Below, one piece after another: positions 45,978 to 54,678 of a DNA stretch of 64,000 nucleotides; position 1 is the first letter of the stretch; each line of letters starts with the position of its first letter. The DNA is taken from the NCBI RefSeq assembly GCF_008017835.1, contig NZ_VRLT01000005.1, positions 1 to 64,000 on the forward strand. Reading direction: 5' to 3'. Below the pieces are notes generated by a model, which saw only the letters and a program-made list of their open reading frames with translations, was not told where the DNA came from and searched no databases. This DNA comes from Mesonia sp. HuA40 (GTDB taxonomy: Bacteria; Bacteroidota; Bacteroidia; Flavobacteriales; Flavobacteriaceae). The position numbers and the translations under genes are program-made.

Positions 45978-48071
45978 TTACACTTTAATTTTTTGCTTTT
46001 TAAATAACTCACCGGCTTTTAATTTTCTCAAATACTCCCGTAAATCATCACGTACTTCTCCAGATAATATATACAACCCGATTATATTAGGGAATGACAT
46101 CGCTAAGATCATCATGTCTGAAAAATCTAACACAGCCCCTAAACTTACCGATGCTCCTACTACCACAAACAATAAAAATAGTAATTTATAAATTAATTCT
46201 GACTGGTTTGACTTCCCAAATAAATAAGTCCAAGCTCTCATACCATAATAAGACCAAGAAATCATTGTTGAAAAAGCGAATAAAAATACCGCGGCCGCCA
46301 ATACATAGGGAAACCAAGATATTACACTAGCAAAGGCTTCTGAGGTAAGCTGAGCTCCGCCTATTCCTTCAACTTCGTGCATTCCTGTAAAAATTAAAAC
46401 CAATGCGGTAAGCGTACAAACTACTACGGTATCGATAAAAGGCTCTAGCAAAGCTACAAAACCTTCTGATGGAGGATGATTTGTTTTTGCGGCACTATGG
46501 GCAATAGCTGCAGAACCTACACCTGCTTCATTAGAAAAAGCAGCTCTCTGAAAACCTACAATAAGCACCCCGATAATTCCCCCTTTTAGTGCCGTAGGAT
46601 TAAATGCGCCTTCAAAAATAGCATTAAAGGCTGGGCCAATATTTTCAATGTTTATACCAATAACAATTAAGGCTCCCAAAACATAAATGGCTGCCATAAA
46701 AGGAACCACCTTACCGGTAACTTTAGCAATACTTGAAATACCTCCAATAATTACTACTGCTACCAAAGCCGCAACCACAAGTCCGAAGATAAAGCCGTGT
46801 CCCTCTAAAAATTGAAATTGGCCCGATAAGATCTCAAAAGATTGATTGGCTTGAAACATATTACCTCCTCCAAAAGAAGCTCCTACTCCTAAGACGGCAA
46901 AGAAACCTGCTAAAAATTTACCTAAACCAGACATATTTCTTTTTTCTAATCCGTAGCGGAGGTAGTTCATTGGTCCCCCAAAAATCTTTCCTTCTTTACT
47001 GATAAACCTATATTTTACACCCAAAGTACATTCTACAAATTTAGAAGACATACCTAACAACCCGGCTAAAATCATCCAAAAGGTTGCGCCAGCACCACCC
47101 AATGAAATTGCCACTGCTACACCAGCAATATTCCCTAAACCTACAGTTGCCGAAACCGCTGTAGCTAATGCTTGAAAATGGGTAATTCTACCTGGAGCAT
47201 TGGGATCGTCATATTTTCCTTTAGCTAAATCTAAGGCGTGGCGAAACCCTCTTAGGTTTATAAAGCCCATTCTTAAAGTGAAAAAGGCAGCCCCTAAAAT
47301 TAACCAAACTACAATAAAGGGAATAGGAAAAGTAATAGGGTCTCCGTTGGGGTGTGTCAATATTACTGGCTCATCGTATTTTATCTTAGCAAAAAAATGT
47401 GCTCCTGCTTCAATTACATCTTCAGTATTTTGGTAATCGTAAATGGTATTGCCTTCAGACGTCAAATGGGTTAAAGTTCCACTTGCAGATGCTTTAACTT
47501 CTATAATTCCGTCTTTTTCCGATTTAATTATAGCAATGGCCTGGTTTCTATTTACATGTTCTCCTTCTTTTACCAACCACTTCTCTAATTTATAGGTGTC
47601 TTGAATTCCTGAATACCAATTAGGAATAGGGACATTTTTTTCATCGGCATAAACGATAGGATCGTATAAGCCTATAGCCGAAAAAGGATCCCAAAATAAA
47701 ATTGAAGCTAGATTATCTACAATGGGTTTAAAAGCGCCATTAAAGTTTTCTGTAATTGACTCGGCAGGTATACGGTAAGATTTGGTTAGGGTGTTTTGTT
47801 CAGCATCTGTAATTACCACTGTATAATCAATACCCTCAACAACACCAGTTGCTTTGTTAGATTTTAGCGAAGTGCCTTGGTCGCTCCACTTAAAAGTGTA
47901 AGGGGGAACGCCCCCTGTGACATTCAATTCAATAATTCCGTCATTAATTAAATTTGACGGATTAATTAGCTCTGGTACGACTTTAATATCTTTCTCATTA
48001 AAATCTTCTTGAGCTTGCAACGTTGAAAAAATCAGTAAAAAAAATAAAAACGAAAGTAAATACTTTCTCAT
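45978..48071 (-). CDS. AGCS-family sodium:alanine symporter with long exported N-terminal extension, copy 1
   Basis: Imports alanine/glycine-type amino acids with sodium. The 697-residue protein is about 230 residues longer than ordinary AGCS transporters. It begins with a signal peptide (ending LQAQ). A SprB-repeat-like domain (about 48-95, GGVPPYTFKWSD), a hydrophobic segment (LASILFWDPF, 121-130) and a biotinyl/lipoyl-like hairpin (about 165-212, with Lys186 in KSEKDG) follow. The transporter core starts near 240, with the signature ATAVSATVGLGNIAGVAVAI and FSNEAGVGSAAIAHSAAKT. A paralogue with the same extension is at 51397. The role of the extension is unknown. Confidence 0.92.
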   Translation of the reverse strand: MRKYLLSFLFFLLIFSTLQAQEDFNEKDIKVVPELINPSNLINDGIIELNVTGGVPPYTFKWSDQGTSLKSNKATGVVEGIDYTVVITDAEQNTLTKSYRIPAESITENFNGAFKPIVDNLASILFWDPFSAIGLYDPIVYADEKNVPIPNWYSGIQDTYKLEKWLVKEGEHVNRNQAIAIIKSEKDGIIEVKASASGTLTHLTSEGNTIYDYQNTEDVIEAGAHFFAKIKYDEPVILTHPNGDPITFPIPFIVVWLILGAAFFTLRMGFINLRGFRHALDLAKGKYDDPNAPGRITHFQALATAVSATVGLGNIAGVAVAISLGGAGATFWMILAGLLGMSSKFVECTLGVKYRFISKEGKIFGGPMNYLRYGLEKRNMSGLGKFLAGFFAVLGVGASFGGGNMFQANQSFEILSGQFQFLEGHGFIFGLVVAALVAVVIIGGISSIAKVTGKVVPFMAAIYVLGALIVIGINIENIGPAFNAIFEGAFNPTALKGGIIGVLIVGFQRAAFSNEAGVGSAAIAHSAAKTNHPPSEGFVALLEPFIDTVVVCTLTALVLIFTGMHEVEGIGGAQLTSEAFASVISWFPYVLAAAVFLFAFSTMISWSYYGMRAWTYLFGKSNQSELIYKLLFLLFVVVGASVSLGAVLDFSDMMILAMSFPNIIGLYILSGEVRDDLREYLRKLKAGELFKKQKIKV

Positions 48072-48165
48072 AAGATATCTTGTTTTTTGATAGAATAGAT
48101 AGCAATATTAAAAAAAAATTAAATTTTTAGCTTACTATTTAAAGAAAAAGTACTTGTTATCTCGT

Positions 48166-49197
48166 TTATAATTTAAAATTAAGGCTAGGATATTTGCTTT
48201 TAAGTTTACGCATTTGATTCATATTTCCCACAATTACCAATTGTGAAAACTCGTCTAAATTCATATCAGCCTCGGGATTTATTGTGTATCCGCCGGTTTT
48301 ATCGTGAACCCCTATAATACTGCATCCCGTATCTTTTCTAAGGTTTAATTCGGCAATGCTCATAGGCGTTGAGCGTCCTAATAAAGAGAAATTAATTTTC
48401 TTAACCAGAATTTGATCTTCTACCTCCTCGTTCTCATTAATATTTGCCAATTCTCCCATAAACTCAATCAAATCTGGGTTTACTACCAAAGAAGCCATAT
48501 GACTACCACCAATACGATCGGGCATAATAACTTGATCTGCTCCTGCTAATTTTAGCTTTTTATTTGAGCTTTCATCTGTAGACCGGCTTATTATGGTAAG
48601 GTTTTGATTGAGTTGTCTTGCCGAAAGCACAACAAAAAGGTTATCGGCATCGCTGGGCAAAGAGCACAAAAGCACATTCGCTTTTTCTATACCTGCCATT
48701 TCTAACACCTCATCTTGGGTGGCGTCACCAGCAATATAATAAAAACCCTCTTGTCGGATTTGATCGAGTTGTTCTTCAGAATTTTCAATTATAACAAAAT
48801 TCATTTTATTTGAACTCAATTTTTGTACTGCCTCTTTACCATTTCGGCCATAGCCACAGACTATAATATGATTGGTAAACGCTGAAATTTCTTTTTGCAT
48901 ACGTTTTTGTTTTAAAGTGCCAATATTGTTGGCACTCAGAATAAATTCAATAACCGTTGATATCGCATATCCAAAAATAGATATACTCAATATGATGTAA
49001 ATTCCAGTAAATAATTTTTGGTCTGGCGTTAAGGGTACTACCTCACCAAAACCCACTGTAGTAACGGTAATTACCGTCATATAAAAAGCATCTATCCACG
49101 AGTAATCGGCAAGCGTCTTAAAACCTATCACGCCACCTATCACAATCACAACGAGTAAAACTAAAGCGATAAGTACTTTGGTTGAGATTTTTTGCAT
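48166..49197 (-). CDS. Two-helix potassium channel with RCK (TrkA-N/TrkA-C) domains
   Basis: A ligand-gated K+ channel of the MthK type. The 343-residue protein has a first helix (about 8-28), a pore loop with filter TVGFG (47-51) and a second helix (about 62-85). The RCK nucleotide-binding domain (IIVCGYGRNGKEAV at about 110-123, with AGDATQDEVL) and a TrkA_C domain ending at 343 follow. The tyrosine of the common GYG filter is Phe here, as in many prokaryotic channels. It lies 3 bases after the PspC gene. Confidence 0.93.
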   Translation of the reverse strand: MQKISTKVLIALVLLVVIVIGGVIGFKTLADYSWIDAFYMTVITVTTVGFGEVVPLTPDQKLFTGIYIILSISIFGYAISTVIEFILSANNIGTLKQKRMQKEISAFTNHIIVCGYGRNGKEAVQKLSSNKMNFVIIENSEEQLDQIRQEGFYYIAGDATQDEVLEMAGIEKANVLLCSLPSDADNLFVVLSARQLNQNLTIISRSTDESSNKKLKLAGADQVIMPDRIGGSHMASLVVNPDLIEFMGELANINENEEVEDQILVKKINFSLLGRSTPMSIAELNLRKDTGCSIIGVHDKTGGYTINPEADMNLDEFSQLVIVGNMNQMRKLKSKYPSLNFKL

Positions 49198-49200
49198 ACT

Positions 49201-49431
49201 TTACAAATCAAATACAGAACTTCTTTTGGTATAGATTAAATCCTTTAATTTTAGCCAAAAGGCAAGCGTTAAATAAACAGCAAAGCCAACTCCTAAAGTA
49301 GCAAATGAAAGGTAAATAAAAAACAAGCGCACGCTTTTAACCTTTATGCCCAACCTATCGGCTAGGCGAGTACTTACATAAAAGCCATTGCGTTCAAAAT
49401 AATAGCGAATTTTATAAATAAGGTTAAGCAT
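49201..49431 (-). CDS. PspC domain small membrane protein
   Basis: A 76-residue protein from ATG 49431, consisting of one PspC domain: FYVSTRLADRLGIKVKSVRLFF, then a transmembrane helix (about 35-58) and a short basic tail. PspC proteins act in envelope stress responses, but single-domain forms in Bacteroidota are uncharacterised. The frame is open upstream to 49461, inside the DUF2851 gene. ATG 49431 is chosen because it directly precedes the domain and avoids the overlap. It is tightly packed with the K+ channel gene. Confidence 0.85.
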   Translation of the reverse strand: MLNLIYKIRYYFERNGFYVSTRLADRLGIKVKSVRLFFIYLSFATLGVGFAVYLTLAFWLKLKDLIYTKRSSVFDL

Positions 49432-49435
49432 AGGG

Positions 49436-50707
49436 TTATTTGTTAAGCAAAGATACACCAATTTGACAATTTAAACATTTTTGTTTTTTACAGTAATCTT
49501 GATATAAGCTTAGTAAGGATTGTGATTGCCAAGCATTTTGTACCATTTCAGGCTTTAATTGTTTAAATTTTTTTACACTAGAATTTTCTTCCGCTTTAAG
49601 CGTACTCATCACGCTAAACAAATCATCTATCACTTCCTTTCCGCGAGCCTTGTGATAACTAAAACTGAAGGGGACCAATACATTAATGATTAATAAATCT
49701 ATGAAAGAAGAGGATAATTTTTTTACGCTAGATTTGGATTTAACATCAAAGTTGTAATGCGTTTCCCAATACGGGCTGGTTTTAATATCAGTTAGGAAAT
49801 CTCTCCATAATTGAATATCGGGTTTTTCAATCAGTAAATTAAAAAAATTGGCCGAATCCTGATATAAGTAAGCTAACTGAGCTAGCCGAATGGTAGGAAA
49901 ATTAGGTGGTCTTAATCTAAAAAATGCCAAAGGGTTTGTAATACTTTCTAATTGGTATTTATGACGAAGAAAAGTAAATTCTTTTTGGAGTTTTTGGTAA
50001 TAGACATCTTCTTTCTCACTTTCTAATAATCTACATACCCCCATAAATAAGGCTTCTAGCACTTGAACTTCTTGCGTTTTACGGACTAGGTTAAATGGAA
50101 TTTTAGCTGCCATCTCTTGAAAAGATGAACCATTTACATTAAGACCAAAGCCTTTTGCAAAGAGAATAAACAAAACTTTTTCCCAATCGTTTTTGGTGTT
50201 TTTTAATAAAAGTTGAATGTACTCTGTTTTTTGCTCTAAACGGCGTACGTATAATTTCTCTTGCCAGCTATGGATTATAAAAGTTGAAAAATCTGGCAAG
50301 AGGTTTTCGCAGTTGATAAATTTTTTTTGCCTAGATAATTCTTGGTAGTGCGCTAAGCTTTCTCGATTTACGTAATGCTTCATACAAAGACTAGGTATAC
50401 TGCTACCATCACTTCTATAAACGGGCATATCTTCTTCCCACACTACGTGCAAGATAACATTATCATAAGCTTTATCGGTATGATGGTGATGTGCAAACCA
50501 ATCGCTTGCCTTAAAGTGAATTTCAACATTACCCGCCCACAATTGGTGATCAATTTGAATCCGCGCATCAAAGAAATCGGGACCGCTTTTGTCTTCATTG
50601 TGCCAGCCTACATGTTTTACAATAACGGGAAGACCCTGACTGGTTTTTAGATCTAGGAAATTAAATTTTTTAAATTTCCATATATAATGTAAATAATCTT
50701 CTTTCAT
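49436..50707 (-). CDS. DUF2851 family protein
   Basis: A cytoplasmic protein of unknown function common in Bacteroidota. The 423-residue protein starts MKEDYLHYIWKFKKFN. The conserved N-terminal block includes GPDFFDARIQID, GNVEIHFKASDW and YDNVILHVVW, a layout reminiscent of nuclease-like folds (weak inference). The C-terminus has cysteines in KKQKCLNCQIG. ATG 50707 is preferred to TTG 50719, four codons upstream. It is the first gene of a DUF2851-PspC-K+ channel cluster. Confidence 0.88.
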   Translation of the reverse strand: MKEDYLHYIWKFKKFNFLDLKTSQGLPVIVKHVGWHNEDKSGPDFFDARIQIDHQLWAGNVEIHFKASDWFAHHHHTDKAYDNVILHVVWEEDMPVYRSDGSSIPSLCMKHYVNRESLAHYQELSRQKKFINCENLLPDFSTFIIHSWQEKLYVRRLEQKTEYIQLLLKNTKNDWEKVLFILFAKGFGLNVNGSSFQEMAAKIPFNLVRKTQEVQVLEALFMGVCRLLESEKEDVYYQKLQKEFTFLRHKYQLESITNPLAFFRLRPPNFPTIRLAQLAYLYQDSANFFNLLIEKPDIQLWRDFLTDIKTSPYWETHYNFDVKSKSSVKKLSSSFIDLLIINVLVPFSFSYHKARGKEVIDDLFSVMSTLKAEENSSVKKFKQLKPEMVQNAWQSQSLLSLYQDYCKKQKCLNCQIGVSLLNK

Positions 50708-50870
50708 ATCAAAAGACAAACAAAACCTATCCGATAGCTTTTAATCACTCATTTATAACAACATAGGCTTAAAGATACCTAATAAATTATAAACATTTAG
50801 GTTTTGCTATTTTTTTTAGCCTAAAAATAAGTGTATTTTTAGGCTAAAAAATAAGCGGTACAAAAGCAGC

Positions 50871-51035
50871 ATGGAAACTCCACCTAAAAAAGAAAATTCA
50901 AAACAAAAAAATGGCCTACGACAAAGCTCAAATGCCTTCCTAAGGTTTTTAGGTGATGTTGGTTTTTATTTATGGAGTGGTGTATTGGCCATTGGTGCTT
51001 TTTTGGCTTGGCTTATTTCTTTTTTACTAATATGA
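50871..51035 (+). CDS. Small single-helix membrane protein
   Basis: An unrecognised protein of 54 residues. The N-terminus is basic and polar (METPPKKENSKQKNG), followed by one membrane helix (about 31-53, GFYLWSGVLAIGAFLAWLIS). Its stop overlaps the next start in an ATGA arrangement, which supports real translation and coupling. It is too short for the usual gene-size cut-offs. Confidence 0.65.
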   Translation: METPPKKENSKQKNGLRQSSNAFLRFLGDVGFYLWSGVLAIGAFLAWLISFLLI

Positions 51036-51385
51036 GTTATACCCGCAGGTTATGGATCGTAAGTACTGCGATAGCACTTATCTATTTAGGACTCAAGGCC
51101 AGCCATTACAGTTTACCTGATGTCTTCAATAATTATTTAATGGATATTCTTTGCATGCCTGTTGTATTAGGTATTATTCAAGGTGTAATGCAGTTTGTTT
51201 TTCCTTCGTTTCGTTTTACGATTTTGATGCTCGTGGTATTGGTTTTGGGCTATTCTTTATATTTTGAATGCTACCTACCGCAGGTAAACAGCCGTTATAC
51301 GGCAGACCTTTTAGATGTAGGCTGCTATTTACTAGGAAGCGGTCTTTACGCTTTTTTTCAACACAAAGACCGCTCGATTACCTAA
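51032..51385 (+). CDS. Small polytopic membrane protein
   Basis: A 117-residue protein from ATG 51032 with about four hydrophobic helices and the motif PDVFNNYLMDILCMPVVLG. I recall similar Bacteroidota proteins that carry a doubtful label as citrate transporters. The small size makes a transporter role on its own unlikely. It overlaps the preceding 54-residue gene by four bases and converges on the second AGCS gene 11 bases later. Function unknown. Confidence 0.75.
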   Translation: MSYTRRLWIVSTAIALIYLGLKASHYSLPDVFNNYLMDILCMPVVLGIIQGVMQFVFPSFRFTILMLVVLVLGYSLYFECYLPQVNSRYTADLLDVGCYLLGSGLYAFFQHKDRSIT

Positions 51386-51396
51386 AATCGAAAAAA

Positions 51397-53493
51397 TTAT
51401 TCCCTAAACTTAGGGTTTATGTAAAGTTCACCCTTCTTGAGTTTGGCTAAATACAATTTTAAATCTGCTCTAACCTCCGATGATAATAAATACAACCCGA
51501 TAATATTAGGAAAAGACATGGCCAAAATCATCATATCGGCAAAAGTTAACACTGCCCCTAAACTTACCGAAGCTCCGAGCACTACAAAGACTAAAAACAA
51601 TACTTTAAAAACAAGTTCAGATTGTTTGCTTCTACCAAAAAGATAGGTCCAAGAACGCATTCCGTAATACGACCAAGAGACCATTGTCGAAAAAGCAAAT
51701 AAGAAAACAGCAAAAGCCAATACTGCTGGAAACCAAGATATCACACTACCAAAAGCGTCTGAAGTTAGCTCTACCCCGCCTAAACCTGTTCTCTCGTGCA
51801 TTCCCGAAAAGATAAGCACTAGCGCGGTCATAGTACACACCACCATAGTATCTATAAATGGTTCTACTAATGAGGTAAAGCCATCGGCGATGGGAGTATT
51901 TGTTTTTGAGGCACTGTGGGCAATAGCTGCCGAGCCTACCCCTGCTTCACTAGAGAATGCAGCTCGTTGTAGGCCAATAATCAATACCCCAATAAATCCG
52001 CCTTTGAGCGCATCGGCAGATAAGGCACCGTTAAAAATAGCTGCGAATGCCCCGCCTATATTTTCAATATGCACACCAATAACAATTAAACAACCAATAA
52101 TATAAACCGCCGCCATAAATGGAACAACTCTACCGGTTACTCGGGCAATACTGTTTATACCACCTATAATAACAGCACCTATTAGCAGGGCGAAGATGAC
52201 ACCAAACCAAAAGCCGTGACCTTGTAAGAAGGGTAATTGTTCTGATACTATTTTAAAGGCCTGGTTAGATTGCAACATATTTCCTCCGCCAAAAGAGGCA
52301 CCTACCCCAAGTACAGCAAATAATATTGCTAAGAATTTTCCTAGACCTTTTAGGTTTTTCTTTTCTAAACCATAACGCAAGTAATTCATAGGTCCGCCAA
52401 ATATACGCCCCTCTTTATTGATAAATCGGTATTTTACCCCTAGCGTACATTCAACAAATTTTAGTGACATCGCAAAAAAACCAGCTAGAAACATCCAAAA
52501 AGTTGCCCCAGCGCCTCCCAAAGATATGGCCACTGCCACACCTGCGATATTTCCTAATCCAACGGTAGCCGATACGGCTGTTGCCATGGCTTGAAAGTGG
52601 GTTATAGTTCCCGGAGCATCTGGGTTGTCATATTTACCTCTTGCTAGATCAATAGAATGCTTAAAACCACTGATGTTAATGAACCCCAAACGAAAGGTGA
52701 AAAATATACTTCCTAAAATAAGCCAAATAACAATAAACGGAATGGTATTGGTTCTTACCTCCCCATTATTATGCAATAAAGGTCGTGGCTCTTCAAATGC
52801 GATACGTGCTAAAATGTGCGCATTGGCTTGTATCACATCTTTTTGATTTTCTGGATTGTAGATTACTTCCCCTACACCTACTTTATGTTCTAAACTTCCA
52901 TTTACACTAGCAAAAACCGGAATTTCTTTACCGCTATCACTTTGTATAATTGCTATCTTATCTCCGGATTTAACAGATTCACCATCGGCTACCAACCAAG
53001 TTTTCAAGGTATAGGCAGACTTCGTTGTGGCATCCCATTTAGGAATACCAATACGCTCATGTTGGGTGTAAACCACAGGGTCATAAACGCCCAAACTGGC
53101 AAAAGGATCCCAAAATAGGATACTCGCCAGTACATCAACGGCAGGTTGTACCTTGCTGTTAAAAATTTCGGTAATCGATTGGGCCGGGATTTTAAAGGTT
53201 TTGGTAACTTCATTTCCTTGACTATCTTCTACACGAACGTGATGAGACATACCTTCAATTAGTCCGGTAGATTTAGTGGCTTGCGTAGAAGTTTCTTTAT
53301 TGCTCCAATAATACGTATAAGGAGCTACTCCTCCCCTCACTTGTAGCATGGCTACTGCATCATTAATCTCCCTACTCGGATTTTTAAGGTTTAATTCTAC
53401 CAACAGACTCTTACCCTGATTTAATTGATCTTGAGCTAAAAGCGGATTTAAACTGAGAAATAATACTAATATGCAATACAAATATTTATTCAT
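51397..53493 (-). CDS. AGCS-family sodium:alanine symporter with long exported N-terminal extension, copy 2
   Basis: A 698-residue paralogue of the symporter at 45978, alike along its whole length. It has a signal peptide (ending LLAQ), a SprB-repeat-like domain (about 50-97, GGVAPYTYYWSN), LASILFWDPF at 122-131 and a lipoyl-like hairpin at about 166-213. The AGCS core has VGLGNIAGVAVAISLGGAGA and FSSEAGVGSAAIAHSASKT. The hairpin turn reads QSDSGKEI, so the lysine seen in copy 1 (SEKDG) is not conserved in place. The two copies lie about 3 kb apart in the same orientation with different genes between, so this is not a simple tandem duplication. Confidence 0.92.
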   Translation of the reverse strand: MNKYLYCILVLFLSLNPLLAQDQLNQGKSLLVELNLKNPSREINDAVAMLQVRGGVAPYTYYWSNKETSTQATKSTGLIEGMSHHVRVEDSQGNEVTKTFKIPAQSITEIFNSKVQPAVDVLASILFWDPFASLGVYDPVVYTQHERIGIPKWDATTKSAYTLKTWLVADGESVKSGDKIAIIQSDSGKEIPVFASVNGSLEHKVGVGEVIYNPENQKDVIQANAHILARIAFEEPRPLLHNNGEVRTNTIPFIVIWLILGSIFFTFRLGFINISGFKHSIDLARGKYDNPDAPGTITHFQAMATAVSATVGLGNIAGVAVAISLGGAGATFWMFLAGFFAMSLKFVECTLGVKYRFINKEGRIFGGPMNYLRYGLEKKNLKGLGKFLAILFAVLGVGASFGGGNMLQSNQAFKIVSEQLPFLQGHGFWFGVIFALLIGAVIIGGINSIARVTGRVVPFMAAVYIIGCLIVIGVHIENIGGAFAAIFNGALSADALKGGFIGVLIIGLQRAAFSSEAGVGSAAIAHSASKTNTPIADGFTSLVEPFIDTMVVCTMTALVLIFSGMHERTGLGGVELTSDAFGSVISWFPAVLAFAVFLFAFSTMVSWSYYGMRSWTYLFGRSKQSELVFKVLFLVFVVLGASVSLGAVLTFADMMILAMSFPNIIGLYLLSSEVRADLKLYLAKLKKGELYINPKFRE

Positions 53494-53511
53494 TGGCTGT
53501 AATTTATTTAA

Positions 53512-53540
53512 TAAAAAAATCCTGCTTTTGGCAGGAATTT
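53512..53540 (-). terminator. Terminator after the cysteine/cystathionine synthase gene
   Basis: The minus-strand stem TCCTGC/GCAGGA with a five-base loop is followed by seven T. Confidence 0.85.
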
Positions 53541-53558
53541 TTGTTTTATTTTAATTTT

Positions 53559-54539
53559 TTAGTCTAGGAAACCTTGGGCTTTCATCCAATCATCATTAAA
53601 CATTTTACCTACATAGCGACTTCCATGGTCGTGAAATAATACCACCACCACATCATCCTTGGTAAAATGTTTTTTTAACTGTAACAAGCCTTTCATAGCA
53701 GCACCTGCAGAATTTCCTAAAAACATGCCTTCTTCTTTAGCTAGTTTTTGGGTATATACTGCAGCATCTTTGTCGGTTACTTTGGTAAAACCATCAATAA
53801 TTGAAAAGTCTACATTTTTAGGTAAAATATCCTCGCCAATTCCTTCGGTAACATACGGGTAGATTTCCTTTTCATCAAATATACCAGTCTCATGGTATTT
53901 TTTAAAAACACTACCATAGGTATCTATACCCCATACCTTAACATCGGGGTTTTGTTCTTTAAGGTATTTACCTACACCAGAAATAGTACCTCCCGTACCC
54001 ACTCCTACTACAAAATGCGTAACCTTACCCTCGGTTTGTTTCCAAATTTCTGGCCCGGTGCTTTCATAATGTGCTTTGGCATTACTGGGGTTGTCATATT
54101 GGTTTACATACCACGAATTGGGAGTCTCTTCGGCTAAACGCTTAGAAGTAGAATAATAAGAACGAGGATCGTCTGGTTCTACATCGGTGGGGCAAACAAC
54201 CACCTCACTACCCACGGCGCGTAAAATATCTATTTTTTCTTTGCTTTGTTTATCTGCAATTACACAAACCATTTTGTAACCTTTCACAATTGCAGCGAGG
54301 GCTAGCCCCATACCAGTATTTCCCGAAGTACCTTCGATTATTGTTCCTCCTGGTTTTATCTTTCCCTCTTTTTCGGCATCTTCAATCATTTTCACCGCCA
54401 TACGGTCTTTTACCGAGTTACCCGGATTAAAAGTTTCATACTTTGCCAAAACCAAAGCAGGAATATCGGCAGCTAATTTATTTATTTTAACCAGTGGGGT
54501 ATTTCCTATGGTTTCTAATATATTGTTTTTATAATCCAT
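53559..54539 (-). CDS. PLP-dependent cysteine synthase / cystathionine beta-synthase-type enzyme
   Basis: A beta-replacement enzyme of sulfur amino acid metabolism. The 326-residue protein has the PLP lysine in NPGNSVKDRM (about Lys44), the phosphate/substrate loop GTSGNTGMG and the PLP phosphate-binding GVGTGGTISGVG. EGTSGNTG and EGIGEDILP are closer to cystathionine beta-synthase/CysM types than to CysK, which has a PTSGNTG loop. No regulatory CBS domains are attached. It is monocistronic, with its own promoter and terminator. CysM- or CBS-like activity cannot be separated by eye. Confidence 0.9.
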   Translation of the reverse strand: MDYKNNILETIGNTPLVKINKLAADIPALVLAKYETFNPGNSVKDRMAVKMIEDAEKEGKIKPGGTIIEGTSGNTGMGLALAAIVKGYKMVCVIADKQSKEKIDILRAVGSEVVVCPTDVEPDDPRSYYSTSKRLAEETPNSWYVNQYDNPSNAKAHYESTGPEIWKQTEGKVTHFVVGVGTGGTISGVGKYLKEQNPDVKVWGIDTYGSVFKKYHETGIFDEKEIYPYVTEGIGEDILPKNVDFSIIDGFTKVTDKDAAVYTQKLAKEEGMFLGNSAGAAMKGLLQLKKHFTKDDVVVVLFHDHGSRYVGKMFNDDWMKAQGFLD

Positions 54540-54558
54540 CGTGCAATTTTTTCGGCTG

Positions 54559-54586
54559 CAAAGATAAGAAACATATTACGAGTAAT
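54559..54586 (-). promoter_or_regulatory. -7 element and inverted repeat upstream of the cysteine synthase gene
   Basis: On the minus strand the exact -7 element TATCTTTG (54559-54566) lies about 20 bases before the start. The inverted repeat ATTAC-N2-GTAAT (54575-54586) sits in the place of spacer and -33, where a repressor or activator could act. No clear TTTG is present at -33, which fits a promoter that needs an activator. Confidence 0.5.
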
Positions 54587-54678
54587 AAAATTCTAATAAA
54601 TGCTTAACAAAATAGGTTTAAAATCTTATAAGTATAAGAATTTGATAATTAAAATCCGCTTTAAGCGAGAGGCAAAAA

